A stretch of DNA of 64,000 nt from Rhodobacteraceae bacterium IMCC1335 (GCA_039640495.1 CP046864.1:2467001-2531000), one strand, 5' to 3'; positions 9,866-18,911 are shown, numbered from the stretch's first letter. Translations and numbers: made by a program. The notes: a model not told the origin generated them from the letters alone.

Positions 9866-10060
9866 AAACTAGAACTCAATTATTTATGACTTACAAGCCA
9901 TTGAAATCATTTTAGAAAGGCAAGATTTTTAGACTAGGTTGTGGTGCCTATTTCTCTTTATAAATCCTACTTTCTTGAAAGTTGAAAAAGTTGAACGAGA
10001 ACCCAGAATTTATTTAATTTATCAAACGCTTAATAAAGGTTTTGACTTAAAATTCTGATT

Positions 10061-10147
10061 TGGTGCGGTCGAGAAGACTCGAACTTCCACTCCGGTTAAA
10101 GAACAGCGACCTCAACGCTGCGCGTCTACCAATTCCGCCACGACCGC
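10061..10147 (-). tRNA. tRNA-Leu (anticodon GAG)
   Basis: An 87-nt class II tRNA on the minus strand. The acceptor stem is GCGGTCG/CGACCGC with discriminator A and encoded CCA. The anticodon stem CAGCG/CGCTG encloses loop TTGAGGT (anticodon GAG). The variable arm is long, as expected for leucine, and the T loop is GTTCGAGTC. The 195 bp between the start of the Abi gene and this tRNA are AT-rich and hold no reading frame. Confidence 0.96.
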
Positions 10148-10593
10148 ACTTATTGGTACGTGAAATAGACAAGTCTTTCACGAATGTGAAGCAGAAATAT
10201 GCTCGTTTTTCATTTCTTTAGTGCCGGAACCGCAAGCGCGCATTCCTTTAGGTAATTGAGATATACGCAAAAGATAAAGCACATAATCTGCCCAGCGCCG
10301 CTCATAGAATTTAACAACCTATCCAAAGCACAATTTAGGGCTCTGAAAACTATTAAGCCAGTAATAGTCGCTCAAAAAAACAGAGGGAACGCGCATTCAG
10401 AACTCTGAATACCCCATAAGGTTAAGCGCCTAATGGAGCGTTTTCATCAGTTATCTGCGCAACGCTACTTTAGCCTTGGATTTATAGCGCATGAGCGCAT
10501 GCTATGCCTAACCTGCGGGTTACGAAAAGGGCGAAATTAGACAGGTATCACAGAAATTTTTGAGCTTTCGTCCAAACATCTTAATTTTCCGCT
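10148..10593. other. Non-coding interval without recognisable gene
   Basis: About 446 bp between tRNA-Leu and the candidate structured RNA. I see no reading frame with a convincing start, no tRNA and no strong repeat. It contains the short palindrome-like stretch GCGCATGAGCGCATGC near 10486. It may carry the promoter of the downstream structured RNA or of mmcB. Confidence 0.4.
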
Positions 10594-10846
10594 CGGCCTC
10601 AGTTCGAGGCCGTAGAAAGGTCAGTAAAGGCGGTGCTTATTTGACCCGATGCGGTTGCAGATTTGCGCTGCAGCAAGGAAGATAGGTGGCGGGCCCGTAG
10701 CAACCGTGGGGTTCTCTCATTCCCGAGGACCTGTATGTACAGGTGGGCACCAGATAAATGAACCAGGGTTCAAACAGAGCCAGTTCCCTCGGAATTGCTT
10801 AAGGCCACCGGAATGCAACCATAGACGCGAAGAACAGAACCCGCCT
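10594..10846. ncRNA. Candidate structured non-coding RNA, unassigned
   Basis: The DNA here has no plausible protein frame but has many nested complementary arms. A 7-bp hairpin lies at 10594-10600/10606-10612 (CGGCCTC/GAGGCCG). An outer pairing joins 10628-10633 with 10841-10846. Inside it are 10653-10659 with 10814-10820 (GGTTGCA/TGCAACC), 10685-10690 with 10804-10809 (GGTGGC/GCCACC), and 10719-10728 with 10787-10795 (9 pairs, one bulge). Two terminal hairpins follow (10729-10744 and 10759-10772). All these helices nest without crossing, giving a rod with internal bubbles. The shape and the TGAACC-AG-GGTTCA hairpin recall 6S RNA, but I cannot confirm any family. RNase P, tmRNA and SRP signatures are absent. 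The strand is undetermined; mmcB follows on plus. Confidence 0.45.
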
Positions 10847-10965
10847 AGCTGTCACGTAGTGCTTGCGCTTTAAATTGGCAAGGCTTTCAGATCATTTGGT
10901 GAATTTTTACCCCATAGAACTGATCAGACCTTGCTTAGTCAAACCCGATACCGCACTTTCACAAG

Positions 10966-11415
10966 ATGGATTTACAACCTCAAAAAACATTAAAAATGGG
11001 TCAATTGCTTGCAAGGGGAATGGCGCGGCATTTAGCCGGGCTTGGCTTTGTAAGCCTTGAAGAGTTCCCCCCAATAAAGGGCTTGCGCGTGGATCTTCTG
11101 GCTTTGGGCCGCAAAAGCGAAATTTGGATTATTGAGTGTAAATCGAGCCGAGAAGATTTTATGTCTGACGAGAAATGGCAGAATTACTTGCCTTGGTGTG
11201 ACCAGTATTTTTGGGCGGTACCAACGGATTTTCCGGTGGATATTTTGCCTGAGCAGACAGGCGTATTTTGGGCAGATGGCTATGATGCTGAGCTGATGCG
11301 TGACGCGACTATCAGCACCTTAAGCCCGGCGCGCAGAAAATCTATCATTCATCGGTTTGCGCGCCGCGCGGCGCGCCGCCTGGCAGTTCTTCGCGATCCT
11401 ACGGCGCAATATTGA
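10966..11415 (+). CDS. mmcB: MmcB family DNA repair protein
   Basis: A 149-residue protein of the MmcB (former DUF1052) family, which in alphaproteobacteria contributes to repair of mitomycin-type damage. The fold is PD-(D/E)XK-like: RVDLLALGRKSEIWIIECKSSREDF (about 41-65) has the aspartate and the E-x-K pair of the putative nuclease core, followed by DEKWQNYLPWCDQYFWAVP. The C-terminus is rich in arginine. Catalytic activity is inferred from the fold. It is convergent with the small gene at 11420-11617. Confidence 0.85.
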   Translation: MDLQPQKTLKMGQLLARGMARHLAGLGFVSLEEFPPIKGLRVDLLALGRKSEIWIIECKSSREDFMSDEKWQNYLPWCDQYFWAVPTDFPVDILPEQTGVFWADGYDAELMRDATISTLSPARRKSIIHRFARRAARRLAVLRDPTAQY

Positions 11416-11419
11416 GATG

Positions 11420-11617
11420 TCAGTTTGATGAACCAGAAAGCCCGCGCGCGGCCTTTGCCGCCACCATAATTTCCTCAGCGATTTCTTCTGCATCGCTGGG
11501 GTCAAAATCCATGGGCATCTCGATGCCGTCGCCAACAACATAAATGCGAACCATACCGCGATCCGTGGGCCCGATCTGCAAATTGGTTTCGAGATCAGAT
11601 TGCTTATTGATGCCCAT
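11420..11617 (-). CDS. Small conserved Rhodobacterales protein
   Basis: A 65-residue acidic cytoplasmic protein with no signal peptide or membrane segment. The central part, MVRIYVVGDGIEMPMDFDPSDAEEIAEEIMVAAKAAR, alternates strand and helix and looks like a genuine small fold. It resembles a short DUF family (DUF6324 type) I associate with Rhodobacterales, but I cannot verify this. It is convergent with mmcB, only 4 bp away. The function is unknown. Confidence 0.6.
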   Translation of the reverse strand: MGINKQSDLETNLQIGPTDRGMVRIYVVGDGIEMPMDFDPSDAEEIAEEIMVAAKAARGLSGSSN

Positions 11618-11764
11618 GTGGCCTCTCCCTATTTGCGGATCATTTTTTACCTGCGCTCCTTATTTTATGCAAGCCGATCGCGGTTGGATTTTTTGACTTT
11701 TGCCGTTTCGAGATCGGATTAAAGCTTGCATTTGCGCATCAGCAAAGTTACATCGCCTGCACGT

Positions 11765-11841
11765 GCCGTCTTAGCTCAGTTGGTTAGAGCGCTGGATTGT
11801 GGATCCAGAGGTCCCCCGTTCAAACCGGGGAGACGGTACCA
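11765..11841 (+). tRNA. tRNA-His (anticodon GTG), alphaproteobacterial type
   Basis: A 77-nt cloverleaf. The acceptor stem is GCCGTCT/AGACGGT, the anticodon stem CTGGA/TCCAG encloses loop TTGTGGA (anticodon GTG), and the T arm is CCCCG-TTCAAAC-CGGGG with encoded ACCA. The discriminator is A73 and the base before position 1 is T. It therefore lacks the G-1:C73 pair of most bacterial tRNA-His and matches the unusual alphaproteobacterial form recognised by a divergent HisRS. Confidence 0.95.
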
Positions 11842-11907
11842 TCCAGATCCTTGCTTTAAACACAGGCGCTCAGGCGGCACCCTGCTATAAGTTGCAAGCC
11901 TGCCCTG

Positions 11908-12387
11908 TTAACCCCACCACATGCGTTGTAATATCGGTGCCTTTTGAAGGTATTGATGGAACAGCGCGGCCCCAACATGCAGCGCAATCATGAACAGAAG
12001 TATCCCCCGCAGCGCCTCGTGCAGATCACCCGCGGTCTCAGACAGCCGAAACCAAGCAACGGCCCCGGTCAGCGGCAATAAGAATAAAAGCCCGTAAAAT
12101 GACCAATGGACGATTTGGGATAGCAACTTTTGAAGAGGCGCGTTTTCTTTCGGATAAGCTGGCAACTCGTTTGATAAGCGCAGCAGCAAACGCACCATCA
12201 TCAACACCAAAATCAAGGTTCCTCCAAAAATATGTAATGCTACGAGGCCCGAAGTGGCCCCCTCAGCGCCTTCGAGGCGTTTCTCAAAGCTTTCTGAAAT
12301 TGGCTCATGCAATAGATATTGCAGCGCCACAAAGCCCAGAACCAACCAATGCAGCAGGATTTGAGCGGGGAGATATTTTTTCACCAT
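11908..12387 (-). CDS. Cytochrome b561 family membrane protein
   Basis: A 159-residue inner-membrane di-haem cytochrome of the b561 type, an electron carrier. Four hydrophobic segments are visible: about 7-25 (ILLHWLVLGFVALQYLL), 47-66, 88-107 and 128-147. Candidate haem ligands are the histidines in LLHWLV, VALHIFGG, IVHWSFYG and IALHVGAALFHQ. The ATG at 12387 gives MVKKYLPAQILLHW, a normal start for the family. A TTG three codons earlier is an alternative. No electron-transfer partner lies beside it. Confidence 0.88.
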   Translation of the reverse strand: MVKKYLPAQILLHWLVLGFVALQYLLHEPISESFEKRLEGAEGATSGLVALHIFGGTLILVLMMVRLLLRLSNELPAYPKENAPLQKLLSQIVHWSFYGLLFLLPLTGAVAWFRLSETAGDLHEALRGILLFMIALHVGAALFHQYLQKAPILQRMWWG

Positions 12388-12570
12388 GCAAGCCAACCTG
12401 TTTATCGCAAAACTATATACAATTTACAGAGTGTCGCCCAGATCAGACCAACGCAAGTGGAATTTTGTGTCAACCTTTTCTCGGTTGCGAAACGGCTGTT
12501 TGGCACCGCGCAGCCATCTGCCCGATTTCAGGTTGCTTTCAATGTGAAATTTGGACGGCCTAAAACAGGG

Positions 12571-14370
12571 TTAACCATCCATTTTGAGCGCTGAGATAAA
12601 GGCCTCTTGAGGGATATCAACCCTTCCAAACTGACGCATCTTTTTCTTACCCGCTTTTTGTTTATCCAAAAGTTTGCGCTTTCGCGTGGCATCTCCGCCA
12701 TAGCATTTGGCCGTAACGTCTTTGCGCAGTGCCGCAAGCGTTTCACGCGCGATTACTTTACCACCAATTGCAGCTTGTATCGGTATTTTGAACATATGGC
12801 GCGGGATAAGATCTTTCAGCTTCTCGCACATGGCCCGCCCACGGGTTTCAGCGCGGTCACGATGCACCATAATCGACAGCGCATCGACGGGCTCGTCATT
12901 CACCAAAATTGACATTTTAACCAAACTGTCTTCGCGGTAGCCCGTCAGATTATAATCAAAGCTCGCATAGCCTTTAGATACAGATTTAAGCCTATCATAA
13001 AAATCAAACACCACCTCATTCAGCGGCAGGTCATATACAACCATTGCGCGGCTTCCAGCATAGGTCAGATCTTCTTGAATGCCGCGACGATCTTGGCAGA
13101 GTTTCAGCACATCTCCCAGATACTCATCCGGCACCAAAATAGTGGCTTTTATACGGGGTTCTTCTAGGTGATCAACCTTGCTCAGATCGGGCATATCGGC
13201 CGGATTGTGCAGTTCAACCATCGTCTCATCGCGCATATATACGTGATAAATCACCGAAGGTGCCGTAGTGATAAGCTCAATATTATACTCGCGTTCGATG
13301 CGATCGCGGATTACTTCCAGATGCAGCAGGCCTAGAAACCCGCAGCGAAACCCGAAGCCCAAAGCCGCAGATGTTTCCATTTCTGAGCTAAAAGAGGCAT
13401 CATTCAGCGCAAGCTTTTCGATGGCATCGCGCAAATCTTCAAATTCTGAGCTATCGACCGGAAACAGCCCGCAAAACACCACGGGTTGGCTGGGCTTAAA
13501 GCCGGGCAACGCGTCTTCTGTACCTTTTTTCTCATGCGTGATCGTATCACCCACGCGGGTATCCCGCACCTGTTTGATCGATGCCGTGATAAAGCCAATT
13601 TCACCTGGCCCCAACGCGTCGACCTGCTCCATTTGGGGCCGAAAAACCCCAATACGATCAACATGATGCGTTGACCCGTTGGATAACATTTTAATCCGCT
13701 CGCCTTTTTTCAGCGTGCCATCCATCACGCGCACAAGCACCACAACGCCCAAATAGCTGTCATACCAACTATCGACCAGCATCGCTTTTAAAGGTGCCTC
13801 CTGCTCACCGGTCGGCGCGGGTAGATGTCTTACGATCACCTCTAATGTCTCTTTAATTCCTACCCCCGTTTTGGCGCTGACTTGGATCGCCTCGGAGGCG
13901 TCAATCCCAATCACATCCTCAATCTGTTCGGCCACCCGATCACAATCGCTTGCCGGCAGGTCAATTTTGTTCAAAACGGGCACAATCTCGTGATCTGCAT
14001 CAAGCGCTTGATACACATTGGCCAAGGTCTGCGCTTCAACGCCTTGCGTGCTGTCAACCACCAATAACGACCCTTCAACCGCGCGCATAGACCGGCTGAC
14101 CTCATAAGCAAAGTCAACATGGCCGGGGGTATCAATCAAATTGAGCACGTAAGTTTCGCCATCATTTGCCTGATAATCGATGCGCACCGTATTGGCTTTG
14201 ATGGTGATGCCGCGCTCGCGTTCGATATCCATCGCGTCAAGCAGCTGCTCTTTCATATCGCGGTCTTTGACGGTTCCAGTTTCTTGAATCAACCGGTCTG
14301 CCAAAGTGGACTTTCCATGGTCGATATGCGCCACAATGGAAAAATTTCGAATTTTGTTAATCTCTACCAT
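12571..14370 (-). CDS. lepA: Elongation factor 4 (LepA)
   Basis: A 599-residue ribosome-associated GTPase that back-translocates stalled ribosomes or assists 30S biogenesis. G motifs are AHIDHGKST (G1, near 12), DTPGHVDF (G3) and NKIDLP (G4). The EF-G-like domains follow, and the LepA-specific C-terminus ends with the basic [23 protein letters not shown]. The ATG at 14370 gives the family-typical [15 protein letters not shown] start; the frame continues upstream only to a weak TTG. It stands alone, 83 bp from the hydrolase gene on the same strand. Confidence 0.97.
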   Translation of the reverse strand: MVEINKIRNFSIVAHIDHGKSTLADRLIQETGTVKDRDMKEQLLDAMDIERERGITIKANTVRIDYQANDGETYVLNLIDTPGHVDFAYEVSRSMRAVEGSLLVVDSTQGVEAQTLANVYQALDADHEIVPVLNKIDLPASDCDRVAEQIEDVIGIDASEAIQVSAKTGVGIKETLEVIVRHLPAPTGEQEAPLKAMLVDSWYDSYLGVVVLVRVMDGTLKKGERIKMLSNGSTHHVDRIGVFRPQMEQVDALGPGEIGFITASIKQVRDTRVGDTITHEKKGTEDALPGFKPSQPVVFCGLFPVDSSEFEDLRDAIEKLALNDASFSSEMETSAALGFGFRCGFLGLLHLEVIRDRIEREYNIELITTAPSVIYHVYMRDETMVELHNPADMPDLSKVDHLEEPRIKATILVPDEYLGDVLKLCQDRRGIQEDLTYAGSRAMVVYDLPLNEVVFDFYDRLKSVSKGYASFDYNLTGYREDSLVKMSILVNDEPVDALSIMVHRDRAETRGRAMCEKLKDLIPRHMFKIPIQAAIGGKVIARETLAALRKDVTAKCYGGDATRKRKLLDKQKAGKKKMRQFGRVDIPQEAFISALKMDG

Positions 14371-14453
14371 ATTTGAGGATATGAGTTGAAATGAGAGATT
14401 GGTCAAGGTGTGAAACGGTCGCTGACTTTTTCAATGATAGCAACGGCAGACTG

Positions 14454-15209
14454 TCAGGCAAAGAACAACCGCGCTGCTGCCTCAAAAGCGCGCGGGCGAT
14501 CCGCGTGTAGCCAATGGCCAGCTCTGGGTATTTTAGCAAATTTTGCATTTGGAAACAGATCCTTGATGCGCGGGCGCATCTCATTTGTAACATAGGTGCT
14601 ATCCGCGCCCGCCAACATCAAACACGGGTTTTTATAACTTTCGGTAAGCTCGGGAAAGCCCAGAATTTGGGGCATTTCTCGCTGCAAAATTTTCAGGTTC
14701 AGTTTCCAGCGCTTTTCTTTCAAATCCAACGATCTCAAAAAGAAATTTCGCAAAGCGAGATCAGGAACATCGGCGGCCAAAGCTTGAAGCGCCTCGGCGC
14801 GGGTGCTTATTTGTGAAAGATCCAGCTGCTGCATCGCTTCAATATACTGGCTTTGGTCATGGCCATAGGCGACAGGGGCGATATCTGCGATCAGCAATCT
14901 ATCAACCAGATTAGGCTCCGTTAGGCCCAAAACCATTGCCGCTTTACCGCCCATTGAATGGCCAATAACATGCATCGGGTGGCCAATATGCTGAATAATC
15001 TGGGCCAAGTCCTGCGCCATATCACGATAAGAGTGGCTGTCATACCAAGGGCTATCGCCGTGGTTGCGTAGGTCAACGGCATAAACGTTAAATTGATCCG
15101 AAAGCCGCTTGCTGATCACGCCCCAATTGCGCGCAGATCCGTATAACCCATGCACGATAAGCAACGAGGCCGCGCTTTGCGCGCAGGGATAGGTTAGGCA
15201 ATTTAACAT
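14454..15209 (-). CDS. Alpha/beta-fold hydrolase (YbfF-like esterase)
   Basis: A 251-residue cytoplasmic alpha/beta hydrolase. The N-terminal LLIVHGLYGSARNW gives the oxyanion-hole HG motif. The nucleophile elbow GHSMGGKAAM lies near residue 93, the catalytic acid is probably the aspartate in MLAGADSTYV, and the histidine is in PRAGHWLHADRP near 237. This matches short-chain acyl esterases of the YbfF type. The physiological substrate is unknown. It lies upstream of lepA on the same strand. Confidence 0.87.
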   Translation of the reverse strand: MLNCLTYPCAQSAASLLIVHGLYGSARNWGVISKRLSDQFNVYAVDLRNHGDSPWYDSHSYRDMAQDLAQIIQHIGHPMHVIGHSMGGKAAMVLGLTEPNLVDRLLIADIAPVAYGHDQSQYIEAMQQLDLSQISTRAEALQALAADVPDLALRNFFLRSLDLKEKRWKLNLKILQREMPQILGFPELTESYKNPCLMLAGADSTYVTNEMRPRIKDLFPNAKFAKIPRAGHWLHADRPRAFEAAARLFFA

Positions 15210-15457
15210 AAGAGCGTCCTAGCCGAGCGCGATCATATTGACCAGAGGTTAACCCGCGTGTTGACAATCCCGGGCGGGGTTCAGCGCAAAGGCCAACCCA
15301 ACGCCCAAGCAAGCTTTCGTGATGAATACGGCGTTAAACCTGCTTTCTCGATCAGCGCTTTCAGACCCGTGCATATGAATTGTAATATTCGCCATCGAAA
15401 GACCTATCTTCGCGCTTGACGCCCCATGGAGCATGTTCTATCACGCCCTACCGGAGC

Positions 15458-15531
15458 GCGGGTATGGTGAAATGGTATCATAAGAGCCTTCCAAGCTTAA
15501 GGTGCGGGTTCGATTCCCGCTACCCGCTCCA
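15458..15531 (+). tRNA. tRNA-Gly (anticodon TCC)
   Basis: A 74-nt cloverleaf. The acceptor is GCGGGTA/TACCCGC, the anticodon loop is CTTCCAA (anticodon TCC), the T arm is GCGGG-TTCGATT-CCCGC, and CCA is encoded. The anticodon stem contains a G-T wobble and an A-A mismatch at its base. Remnants of a tyrosine integrase lie about 130 bp downstream, so this tRNA was probably an integration target. The 248 bp before it, back to the hydrolase, contain only a weak 47- to 61-codon frame on the minus strand that I do not call. Confidence 0.95.
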
Positions 15532-15660
15532 GATGTCATCAGGCTTAAGCAATCTACCTGTAGATAACCTACTGATAACCTTTTTATAAATAGCGGCGCC
15601 TCGGTAGTGGGCTGGAAAGAGTTATGACCAGATTACTCAATTAAATCTTCCTAACCCTAT

Positions 15661-15851
15661 GTATTCCACTCCCTTAGAAAAGGCTTTGCCACTCAAGTAG
15701 AGAACGCTGGAGTGCCTCATAATGTAGCTGCTAGGCTTTAATGGGCCATCAACTCCAAGACATGACTTTTGCCGGCTATTCTGATGGCCTAATGTTTGAA
15801 AAGCTAAAGAAAGAGATAGCTAAAGTGGATTACTCAAAGCAGTATAAATAA
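15661..15851 (+). pseudogene. Tyrosine-integrase remnant (C-terminal end)
   Basis: About 190 bp that closely match the last part of the integrase at 36459-37722. The frame starts VFHSLRKGFATQVENAGVPHNVAARL (the H-x-x-R box of tyrosine recombinases), is broken by stops at the same place where the other copy is frameshifted, and resumes as MTFAGYSDGLMFEKLKKEIAKVDYSKQYK up to a TAA at 15851. The position that is MTYGGYS in the other copy is MTFAGYS here. No N-terminal part remains. It marks the scar of an element related to the tRNA-Ser one, next to tRNA-Gly. Confidence 0.85.
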
Positions 15852-16016
15852 TGTTGCTAAAATAAGGATAATCTGAACCAACATGCTTTCTTGGTCACCA
15901 GATACATTCGTTTGCTCAACTAACGGTTCTGCTTCTAAAACCATGCTTTCAACTCCCGCTGCTGATACAGAACCTGCAACCGAAATGTATAAAACAACCA
16001 GGACTAATTTCTTCAT
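15834..16016 (-). CDS. Small membrane or exported protein, unknown
   Basis: A 60-residue protein starting MKKLVLVVLYISVAGSVSAAGVE: a cleavable signal peptide with an AxA site near residue 19, a short polar stretch (about 20-44), and a hydrophobic C-terminal anchor (MLVQIILILATLFILL). It does not match a family I recognise. Its end overlaps the integrase remnant on the opposite strand. An in-frame ATG 8 codons upstream is also possible. It is probably cargo of the former island at tRNA-Gly. Confidence 0.5.
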   Translation of the reverse strand: MKKLVLVVLYISVAGSVSAAGVESMVLEAEPLVEQTNVSGDQESMLVQIILILATLFILL

Positions 16017-16118
16017 AATGACTTTCCAATCTTTTTTCACAATATGTAGTACATTAAAGCAATTATATTTTTAGTCACGACTTTAGGAGGGGTCATGCTT
16101 TTGTGGCATTGACCATAA

Positions 16119-17048
16119 TCAACCTTCTAGAAACTTCGGGTTGTTCCATATGTTGACCACTCCAGAGCAAGCGTCAGTCCGGCTATCGCCGAAAAATTCA
16201 AGTAAATGCTCTACGGTATCAAGCCACTTAACTTCTTCGCCTTCCATTTCAATTTTCTCTTCTAGACCTGCGATACCTAATTCGTAAAACTCTTGTTCAT
16301 CAGTTTGAATAATTGTTTTGCGTATTTTCATAGGAATTTCTGATGGGGTCATCACAGCGTTTAGAAACTCATCTACACAGTCTTCTTTGACCCGATACTT
16401 TACAGCCGACAGTACCTTAGTTTTGTTTTGCAACTGCAATTCATTTTGGTCATTGTACCAATCAAACAATATTGATCCTGAACATGCATCGGTCCTACTG
16501 CCATTAGAGAACTTAACTAACATATGTTCGACAGTGTCTAACCAATTTACCCCCGTTTCTTCTTTCGTAATCATATCATCTAATTCGGGTACCATTGTTA
16601 CATTGACTATTTCAGATGCTGAGATTTGAAGAGTGTATCGAGCGATGGCTTCGGGCGGTGGATCTTTACACAATTCTTCTATCATTTCGTCCATAAAACC
16701 GTCTCGTACGACATATCTTACTATAGAGGCGAAGACTGGTTTAGGGGCATTGGGCGCTAGGATGGGTGACGAGTTGTATACTCTTTCAACATTAGATGTC
16801 TCTTCTTTCACCTTGAGGTCGTTATCAATCGTCTCATCTTTCCCGACGGAATACCCCTCTATTTTCGGGACATTTTTAGAAACTGAGTGTCTTTTCCAGT
16901 ACAGTAAATTGAAACCTTGGTCGGCATAGGTATCTACTGTTACTAGCTCCCAGCCTTGAGACCCCATATCATTAAGGTGGCTGGAATAATTTTGTGGGTT
17001 AAACTCTCGAGAAATCTTTGTGTTCGTATATTCCCATCGAGAGTTCAT
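16119..17048 (-). CDS. DUF4177-like protein with two internal repeats, unknown function
   Basis: A 309-residue cytoplasmic protein. Residues 1-54 (RWEYTNTKI..., LNDMGSQGWELVTVDTY, FNLLYWKR) resemble the DUF4177 fold. After a linker come two copies of one module. Copy 1 (about 107-191) and copy 2 (about 213-296) each run from a YxVxxxxxDE strand-helix segment to WLDTVEH (169-175 and 275-281) and SRTDACSG (184-191 and 289-296). The start of each copy recalls dimeric alpha-beta barrel (ABM-like) domains, which is inference. No catalytic residues can be assigned. The gene is isolated in AT-rich DNA between the integrase remnant and an IS110 element, so it is probably acquired cargo. Confidence 0.7.
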   Translation of the reverse strand: MNSRWEYTNTKISREFNPQNYSSHLNDMGSQGWELVTVDTYADQGFNLLYWKRHSVSKNVPKIEGYSVGKDETIDNDLKVKEETSNVERVYNSSPILAPNAPKPVFASIVRYVVRDGFMDEMIEELCKDPPPEAIARYTLQISASEIVNVTMVPELDDMITKEETGVNWLDTVEHMLVKFSNGSRTDACSGSILFDWYNDQNELQLQNKTKVLSAVKYRVKEDCVDEFLNAVMTPSEIPMKIRKTIIQTDEQEFYELGIAGLEEKIEMEGEEVKWLDTVEHLLEFFGDSRTDACSGVVNIWNNPKFLEG

Positions 17049-17296
17049 AGTTCAATTAACCGCATTAGTTTTTGACCACATATTAAAACTACGGGACATT
17101 AACCAAAGGTCAAACTTATTTCTTATTTTTATATTTCTGAGTGATTAGGTTTTAAGTGAATGCTGATGGCGTAGATTTATATAAAGTGGGCGCTTAAACT
17201 ATCGCCCGAGAACGTATTTCATTAACACTTTAGTTAAACAATTTTATTTTCCACCGTATTTTCGTGAACAAAGCAAATTAGAAGTGAGGTGGTAAT

Positions 17297-17503
17297 ATGA
17301 ATTTATACACTCACACTATGGCAACCAATCTTGCTGTTACGAGCGTGTATTCAAAAGCGAACAACGTGTTGGAGCCCAAGCAGTCGGGTCGTTTACGTCG
17401 TGACAAGAAGCATAAAGATGGAGTGGAAGTCTCGATAAGCCGTGGCAGCACAAACCCAAACCATGAAGAACTTTTAAATATGCTAAAAGGCCAGTTCGGT
17501 TAG
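17297..17503 (+). CDS. Small basic hypothetical protein
   Basis: A 68-residue protein with a good ribosome-binding site (GAGGTGG before the ATG). The middle is basic (SGRLRRDKKHKDGVEVSISRG) and the C-terminus forms a short helix (NHEELLNMLKGQFG). No family is recognised. It lies between the repeat protein and the IS110 element. The 248 bp before it are AT-rich and hold no gene. Coding status is plausible from the Shine-Dalgarno and composition. Confidence 0.5.
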   Translation: MNLYTHTMATNLAVTSVYSKANNVLEPKQSGRLRRDKKHKDGVEVSISRGSTNPNHEELLNMLKGQFG

Positions 17504-17882
17504 CCTACCTATCGTGGGTACATACTTCGTATCTGGCCTATACGGTACCCCACTGGTGACCAGTTTGTTGGCTACAGGCTAGAGTTAGAGCCAATGGCAT
17601 TCAATTCAATGCTTACAAAAGATAGGTTATCTGTTTTCAACACTCTCGATTAAAGTCGCAAGAGGCTCCATCAGGCCACTATCTTCAACCCGCATTTCAA
17701 AGCAATCGTTGGGTGGTGTCAGCCAAATCGGCTCAAGCATCACAAGCCTTGGGAGCGTGGATTCTATGAGGCAATAAGAGAGTGCCACTCTGTAAGATGG
17801 GATGGTTGCCGCCCTCCCCAGACGGCATCGCAATGTGCCAATATTGTGGTGTTGAACGCCACACGAAGAGGAGGACGGCAAG

Positions 17883-18911
17883 ATGCAGAATATGATGATT
17901 GGGGTCGATCTGGCAAAGAATGTTTTCCAGGTTCACGGAGCTTCGCAAACAGGCGAAGTGCTCTACCGAAAGAAACTGAGCCGAAAGCAATTCAGTGCGT
18001 TTATGGCGCTGCAAGAGCCAAGCTTGGTCATCTTTGAAGCCTGTGGGAGCGCTCACTATTGGGCGCGTGAAATGGAAGCGCTTGACCACGAGGTGAGGCT
18101 GATCGCACCGCAATATGTACGCCCGTTTGTGAAGCGCCAGAAAAATGATGCGGCCGACGCCGAGGCGATCGTGATCGCGGCACGCCAGCCCGAGATGCGT
18201 TTTGTTGAACCCAAGACCATCGAGCAGCAATCTCGCGCAGCGGTGTTCCGCGGCCGGGAACGCCTGGTGCATCAGCGGACCGCTGATGTGAACGCGCTGC
18301 GCGCACTTTTGTATGAGCACGGCCATGTTTTTCCTGCTGGGATACGTCACCTCAATCGCATGACAGCGCTTATTGAGGACGAGATCTCTGGCCTGCCAAT
18401 GCTCATTCGAGAGGAGTGCAAGGACCTACTGGCGCAGATTGCAGAGAAAACAGCACGTATCATCGAGCGTACCGCGAAACTGAAAACATTAGCCGCGCAG
18501 TCAGACAAGGCGCGCCGGCTTCAGACCATGCCTGGTGTTGGACCGCTCACGGCCGTCGCGGTGGAAGCGTTCGGCCCCGACATGGCGCAGTTCAAAACCG
18601 GTCGTGACTTTGCAGCTTGGCTGGGGCTCGTCCCCAAGCAGCATTCCTCTGGCGGCAAGGAGCGTTTAGGGCGGATGACCAAGGCAGGCCAGGCAGATAT
18701 CCGACGCCTTCTGATCATTGGGGCAATGTCGCGATTGACCTGGCTTGGACGACGAACGATTCCGGCAGGCAGCTGGCTGTCGCGGATGTTGGCACGCAAG
18801 CCCAAAATGCTGGTCGCCATAGCGTTGGCCAACAAGATGGCCCGACAGATCTGGGCGATGCTGACGAAGAACGAGAATTACAGGGATCCGGCGCTGGCAG
18901 TTGTGGCATGA
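17883..18911 (+). CDS. IS110 family transposase (probably IS1111 group)
   Basis: An intact 342-residue DEDD transposase/recombinase. The N-terminal RuvC-like domain begins MIGVDLAKNVFQVHGAS with the first acidic residue in VDLAK. KRQKNDAADAEAIVIAARQP carries the next acidic cluster. The C-terminal transposase_20 domain has QTMPGVGPLTAVAVEAF, FAAWLGLVPKQHSSGGKERLGRMTKAG and the SR...RMLARKPKMLVAIALANKMAR end. The N-terminus and the roughly 200-nt non-coding tail after the gene favour the IS1111 group. IS110 enzymes use an element-encoded guide (bridge) RNA. About 380 bp without a gene lie upstream; these hold the left part of the element. Element ends were not determined. Confidence 0.92.
   Translation: MQNMMIGVDLAKNVFQVHGASQTGEVLYRKKLSRKQFSAFMALQEPSLVIFEACGSAHYWAREMEALDHEVRLIAPQYVRPFVKRQKNDAADAEAIVIAARQPEMRFVEPKTIEQQSRAAVFRGRERLVHQRTADVNALRALLYEHGHVFPAGIRHLNRMTALIEDEISGLPMLIREECKDLLAQIAEKTARIIERTAKLKTLAAQSDKARRLQTMPGVGPLTAVAVEAFGPDMAQFKTGRDFAAWLGLVPKQHSSGGKERLGRMTKAGQADIRRLLIIGAMSRLTWLGRRTIPAGSWLSRMLARKPKMLVAIALANKMARQIWAMLTKNENYRDPALAVVA

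Noticed and set aside
10594..10846. Structured region considered as RNase P RNA
   Set aside because: The near-universal GAGGAAAGTCC block and matching 3' context are absent, although an ACAGAACCCG stretch at about 10833 is reminiscent.
15249..15434. 61-codon minus-strand frame before tRNA-Gly
   Set aside because: Weak start context and no family similarity that I can see; too short to call.
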